DNA of 50,000 nucleotides from Chrysomallon squamiferum (Eukaryota; Mollusca; Gastropoda; Neomphalida; Peltospiridae): NCBI GenBank assembly GCA_012295275.1, contig CM022667.1, positions 12,540,038 to 12,590,037 of the forward strand, read 5' to 3'. Shown piece by piece: positions 42,641 to 50,000 of this stretch (position 1 is its first letter; each line of letters starts with the position of its first letter). The notes under the pieces were generated by a model. It saw only the letters and a program-made list of their open reading frames with translations, ran no database searches and was not told where the DNA came from. The position numbers and the translations under genes were made by a program.

Positions 42641-43206
42641 TTACTGACAGGTTTTTATCTTATTATCTCGTTTACATCTTCTGTTATTGCAGCAATCGCT
42701 TCTGCTTTCGCACCGTTCATGTCGCTTGGCACACTGAAAAATAAGCAAATAAACAAATAAATAAAAACAAAAAAAACTTAATTAATTAAAATAAATAAAT
42801 AAATAAAATTTAAATAAATAAATAAATATGCTTATAAAATTAATACCAAACAAATGAAACATAATCAATAAACATAAAATAAATATAAATAACAGTAATT
42901 AAATAAATGTAAAAAGAAAATTGAGATTCGCTGACTGATATAAAACAATAACAAAAAGGAGATGAAGAGGGAGAAGAATGCTACAAACATTCGCCATAAT
43001 CATAATGATGATAATAAAACAAGAGAAACAGGAGGGCGTCAGCGACAAGAACTACAACGACTACAACTACATTTACCTGTTTTCTCTGACATGTACGCTC
43101 TTTTCCGATTCTGCTTTTTTTACATTCCAGATTTCGACAGCATTCTAAACGTCCGTTTCTCTTACATTTGTCCCCTATGTCTAAACACTGTAAATAATAT
43201 TACAAA

Positions 43207-43242
<36 letters not shown>

Positions 43243-43474
43243 ATATAATTATTTTTATTATTATATAATAGATAGATACATATATAATAGATAGATACAT
43301 ACATATATATATATATAGTAGTAGTAGCAATGATATATAACTAGAGGTGGGTAATAGAGAATACTATAACTAGTGATATTTGTTTCGTCTCACCATAGAA
43401 AGATGAGGTTCAATGTCCTGAGAGAAAACTGCGACTGCAAGACACAACAAACCGATAATAATAGTAGTTTCCAT
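42641..43474 (-). CDS. ICK gene C: secreted two-knot cysteine-rich peptide
   Basis: Coding exons in transcript order: 43474-43394 (signal peptide; its exon begins at 43482 after a CAG), 43187-43077 (knot 1), 42733-42641 (knot 2 and stop); 94 residues, phase-0 introns. Knot 1 is C-x6-C-x7-CC-x4-C-x10-C, the same spacing as gene A knot 1, and shares Gly-Asp-Lys before its second Cys with it. Knot 2 is C-x6-C-x5-CC-x4-C-x8-C and ends Cys-Gln-stop. The signal core is close to that of gene A, so the two are the nearest paralogues in the cluster. The mature peptide is very basic. Secreted ICK peptide is a firm structural call; biological role unknown. Confidence 0.86.
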
Positions 43475-43495
43475 GTCGTTATCTGAAATTAAACA

Positions 43496-43545
43496 TTATT
43501 ATATTATATTATATTATATTATATTATATTATATTATATTTTATT
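43496..43545 (-). repeat. (ATTAT)n pentamer array
   Basis: About ten units of ATATT just upstream of the gene C signal-peptide exon, in its leader intron. Confidence 0.9.
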
Positions 43546-44110
43546 TTATTATATTAATGAACGTGATTTGATCGTATAATCCTTTAAAACCCACCCGACG
43601 TTCTGTTTTGTTAAGGTGATGATTATTACATGTGTAGACATTTTCTACAGAGACCAAGTCGGAAGTTGTTTCCCTCCGTTTGTGGAGAAATCTAAGTTTA
43701 TTGTTGTGAGTTTCAAAAACAAATAACAATAAATTATACTGAGGTTTATTTCTAAAGAAAAGAAACTGAAAAACGTTATTTTTATGAGAAGAATTTACAT
43801 CTGTTTAAAGCGCGTAATGGAATATATTTCGGTGTAACCGATTTTAATTCTTATCGCAATCACAAACAAACAGCAGGCAACACTTTCAAAGTTAAATGTT
43901 ATGGTCTCCTGCAGACGATTTTTATTTATTAAACAGGTTTATGTATCCGAGGATAGTTAAAATGACCTTTAACCCCTGTAGCGTTCTTCGAGGCTTGGTA
44001 AAAAAATAGTATAATACAACCATGAAGTTAAATTCATTTAATAATATAATGGCATTGAATTTTTTATATATCGTATATGTATTATTTTTTCCTTCTTCGT
44101 ATTATAATAT

Positions 44111-44112
<2 letters not shown>

Positions 44113-44185
<73 letters not shown>
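44113..44185 (-). repeat. pure (AG)n microsatellite in gene C leader intron
   Basis: Uninterrupted AG tract, CT on the transcript strand, beginning 16 bases after the leader-exon donor of gene C. Confidence 0.95.
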
Positions 44186-44189
<4 letters not shown>

Positions 44190-44205
44190 AATAAGCTGTA
44201 CTTAC

Positions 44206-44269
44206 ACTGTGACGTTGCTATGAAGTATCGATAACAGACAATTGAAAAATATTTCGTCTGCTTTTTATA
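44206..44269 (-). promoter_or_regulatory. TATA box and short leader exon of ICK gene C
   Basis: TATAAAA at 44269-44263 on the minus strand (context TGTATAAAAAGCAG). A start near 44237 would give a leader exon of about 32 bases ending ACAGT|GTAAGT at 44206. Architecture matches genes A and B; the start site is inferred. Confidence 0.65.
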
Positions 44270-45018
44270 CATTTCAGAATTAGATAACATCATCATTAAA
44301 TACATGCCACATTTATCACCGAGTATTACAATCATACTTCTTTATTATTCTCTGTCAAATAGAGACATTAAATCAATGCCATGGTATTTGAAAGAGGAAC
44401 AGCATAAACGTATGTATGTATGTATATATGGATGGATGGATGGATGGATGGATTCATAGCTCTTTCTGGAGTGTCGTTTAGCATTCATTCATTGAATACA
44501 CGTACATATACCAGCTGGAACTGTAAACAGAGCAACTAACAAAATGAGAAGTATTGATCTTGATGTCTATGACGCAGGCTATACATGTAGATGTTTTAAT
44601 AACATGCTATCAATACCAAATATCAAAAAATCTGTTTCAACAGAACAAGATTAGTAACATATCTGACATATTAATGCTTGATTTTTCATTATTCATCTTT
44701 ATATTTCATTATTACAACTGATATCACATCATGTAAATTAACTGATAATGTTCGATATGTTAGATATATCCATTATATTTATCTTTTGTCATGCAAAATA
44801 TTAACCTGCAGTAATATATTTCTGTTTTTATAGACATATGACTATATTTATAAGCCTCACTCTGGATATACACGCGCGCACACAGCTAGATATATGAATA
44901 TGTATGTTTTGTTTTGTATATATCTCGTGCAATGTACGTGAAAGTAATGTGCAGAAAACAAACTTCAATGCAGAAAAAACAGAAAAAACACAACAACAGT
45001 TAAATATATTGTGCACAG
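44270..45018. other. intergenic space between ICK gene C and the tubulin gene
   Basis: AT-rich, mostly non-repetitive apart from GTAT/GGAT units at about 44410-44455. No ORF or RNA gene recognised. Confidence 0.6.
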
Positions 45019-45039
45019 TTTATTTTGAGGATTTTTATT
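45019..45039 (-). terminator. polyadenylation signals of the beta-tubulin gene
   Basis: Two AATAAA hexamers on the minus strand, at 45039-45034 and 45024-45019, about 105-125 bases beyond the stop codon. Confidence 0.7.
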
Positions 45040-45144
45040 TCCAGCAGAATGAAAGAAAGAAGCAGTTTCAATAAAGTGTTTTCATGAAGAGGAATTCAAA
45101 ACAGTCACAAGAAAGATTTTAATGTCAGATTCGGTTTGTATTTT

Positions 45145-48274
<3,130 letters not shown>

Positions 48275-48362
48275 GGTGTTTTCTGGTTTTAAAAAATATA
48301 TCAATTTGACGTTTTTCCCAGACTTCCCGGTAAAGAGGCAGTCGTTTTTAAAACCTATATCT

Positions 48363-48376
48363 GCGTCCATAGCAAC
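48363..48376 (-). promoter_or_regulatory. X-box-like motif upstream of the beta-tubulin start
   Basis: GTTGCTATGGACGC on the minus strand, 12 of 14 matches to RYYNYYATRRNRAC with an intact left half, about 90 bases upstream of the ATG. It would fit a ciliary tubulin but is weak by itself. Confidence 0.3.
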
Positions 48377-48406
48377 CAAATCAAACAGTAACCAGTTTAT
48401 CGACAT

Positions 48407-49915
48407 GTTTGAACATATTGTGAAGAAGATATTTATTATATATCTCGGTGCAAACTGTCTTAGCTAAACGGGTAGATAGATACGTTTAAGGCCGTAAAGA
48501 GAAAATCATTTTTTTTACTCGCTGATATAGAAGAAAACGCTGTTTTAATCTTCACCGATTTTCTTAGTTTTTATTATTATTTTCTTTACTTTTGTGGTAC
48601 ATATGTCACTGAAGATTCCTATCCATGTATATATGTATGTATATAAATATAAATAAATAAATAAATTATACATATATCTACATATACAAACACATACACG
48701 CACACACACACACACACACACAACACAAATGTATTTAAATAAATCTGTACGAATACGTACGTGCCTTACGTTCTTTTTTTAAATTGGACTCTGAACTGAA
48801 TGTGAAATAAGAAAACATTTCTTTGCGAAATATTCACAATTTCAGTCACAAAACAAACATTTATTTCGTACTTGCCTGACGAGTTAATCGCTGTTTGTGA
48901 TTATGTATATATACACGGAGTCGTACTAACAAGGAAGAAGTGTCAAATGCAAATTTATTTAAGTCCATACAAGCATAAAAGTTAAGTCTTTATAGAAACT
49001 GTTTGATTGTCACAGAAAAAAAAAATATTAAAAATTAAAAAGGAAAAGACTGAGAAATTAATGTTTTTCGAAAGTTCCTATTAACATTTTTACCTGTCAA
49101 CTTTGTCGATTTCTTCTGAGCGACAGTCACTGTTCTAGGTTTTCGTAATAAAAAAAGTCCCCCAAAAATCAGTAGAATTGTGGTTTACCTAATGCTGAGT
49201 ATATATAACCTTAAATATTCTAAATATATATATAATTTTATCTTAATTTATTAACCAGAGGTAAATACTGATGTTTATATAGTCTTATGTTATACTTTAT
49301 CATGTAAATTACAGTAAGTAATATTCGTTATTATAGGTTTTAATTTTGTTTTAATTTTTTATTATAAATGAACTTTGTCCACCGAGGGTTTGGGTCCATT
49401 GTATAGTTTTTGTGCTATATAAATAGTTTGTTGTTGTTGTTTTTAGGGCTTTGGGGGTTGTTAATGGGGTATGCTTTTGGGGTATGTTTGTCAAAAGTGC
49501 CTCTCGTTAAAACTGCACTTTTCAAAAGTTAATTGTTCCTTTACATTCAGTTTAAAAGCATTCCTAATATTCCAATTATAATTATCAAAAAAACAACAAC
49601 ACACACACAAAAAACTTAATTGTCGATATTCACCTTCTTTTCACGGCAAGAAACATACCTGATGTTTGTATTATTTTCACAAAGAACTTTTCAGCCTGCT
49701 TCGTGTCTTCAGCATCGGAAAATAACATTTATGCATCCGTATAAACTCACTGAGCCAAATTTAATCCATTCATCAATATCCCATTAAGACGTTTTACGTA
49801 ATGTTTCCATTATTTCTTTTTTGTTATGCCGATGGTTGTAGATTCTGAACGGAAAAAAAAAATAAATAATAATTATAAATAGTAATAATAATAAATAAAA
49901 GTCGAATGAATTATT
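48407..49915. other. tubulin upstream region, no gene recognised
   Basis: AT-rich with a CA run near 48700-48722 and short TA runs near 49227. The tubulin promoter and any untranslated exon must lie here or just downstream, but no TATA box or start could be fixed. Confidence 0.5.
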
Positions 49916-49967
49916 CACTTCCGGTTCCGTCAATGGCAGCTATTTACCTGAAATCATTATATCTTCT
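49916..49967 (+). promoter_or_regulatory. ETS-type promoter motif and possible first exon of the next plus-strand gene
   Basis: CACTTCCGG at 49916-49924 matches the ETS/GABP motif typical of housekeeping promoters. It is followed at 49933 by an ATG in good context (GTCAATGGC) opening a short frame to a GT donor at 49968. The window ends before this can be confirmed. Confidence 0.35.
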
Positions 49968-50000
49968 GTAAAACATATTTTTATTTTATAATTGCCTAAT

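Overview
The window is nuclear DNA from an animal. Genes are split by many introns with GT/AG borders, there are no operons or Shine-Dalgarno sites, the non-coding DNA is very AT-rich, and pure microsatellites are dense (GA, GT, CATA, ATTT, AAATA, ATT). The proteins are animal-type. The mix of intron-rich housekeeping genes with secreted knottin genes would fit a mollusc or another lophotrochozoan, but that placement is inference; the sequence alone does not name the species.

Layout, left to right. (1) 0.5-6.9 kb, minus: 5' half of an SLC7 amino-acid transporter (b(0,+)-type), running off the left edge. (2) 7.3-11.1 kb: intergenic, simple repeats. (3) 11.16-17.46 kb, minus: complete 12-exon diphosphomevalonate decarboxylase (MVD). 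(4) 17.62-24.67 kb, plus: complete 15-exon METTL17 (mitochondrial ribosome assembly), head-to-head with MVD across 160 bp and carrying a 1-base frameshift in exon 12. (5) 27.0-30.1 kb, plus: 5-exon flavin-containing monooxygenase (FMO) with a decayed copy of part of its own exon 4 in intron 1. (6) 32.3-44.3 kb: cluster of three related genes for secreted multi-domain cystine-knot (ICK) peptides, called A (plus, 2 knots), B (minus, 5 knots) and C (minus, 2 knots). (7) 45.1-48.3 kb, minus: complete 4-exon, divergent beta-tubulin. (8) The last 100 bases hold an ETS-type promoter motif and a possible first exon of another plus-strand gene.

The accessory system of interest is the ICK cluster. Each gene has a TATA box, a very short untranslated leader exon, a long repeat-rich first intron, a signal-peptide exon, and then one exon per cystine knot. 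All coding introns are phase 0, so knots can be added or lost without breaking the frame. Each gene ends in a knot type with a 5-residue second loop, preceded by one or more knots with a 7-residue second loop. Gene B has amplified the latter type to four near-identical cassettes ending in glycine-rich linkers. Intron 2 of gene A carries an inverted, diverged copy of gene A's own promoter, leader exon and splice donor.

The remaining genes are unrelated housekeeping functions: sterol/isoprenoid synthesis, mitochondrial translation, amino-acid transport, xenobiotic oxidation and cytoskeleton. Exon borders were placed by eye from splice consensus, reading frame and family resemblance. The phase arithmetic closes for every gene except METTL17 exon 12.
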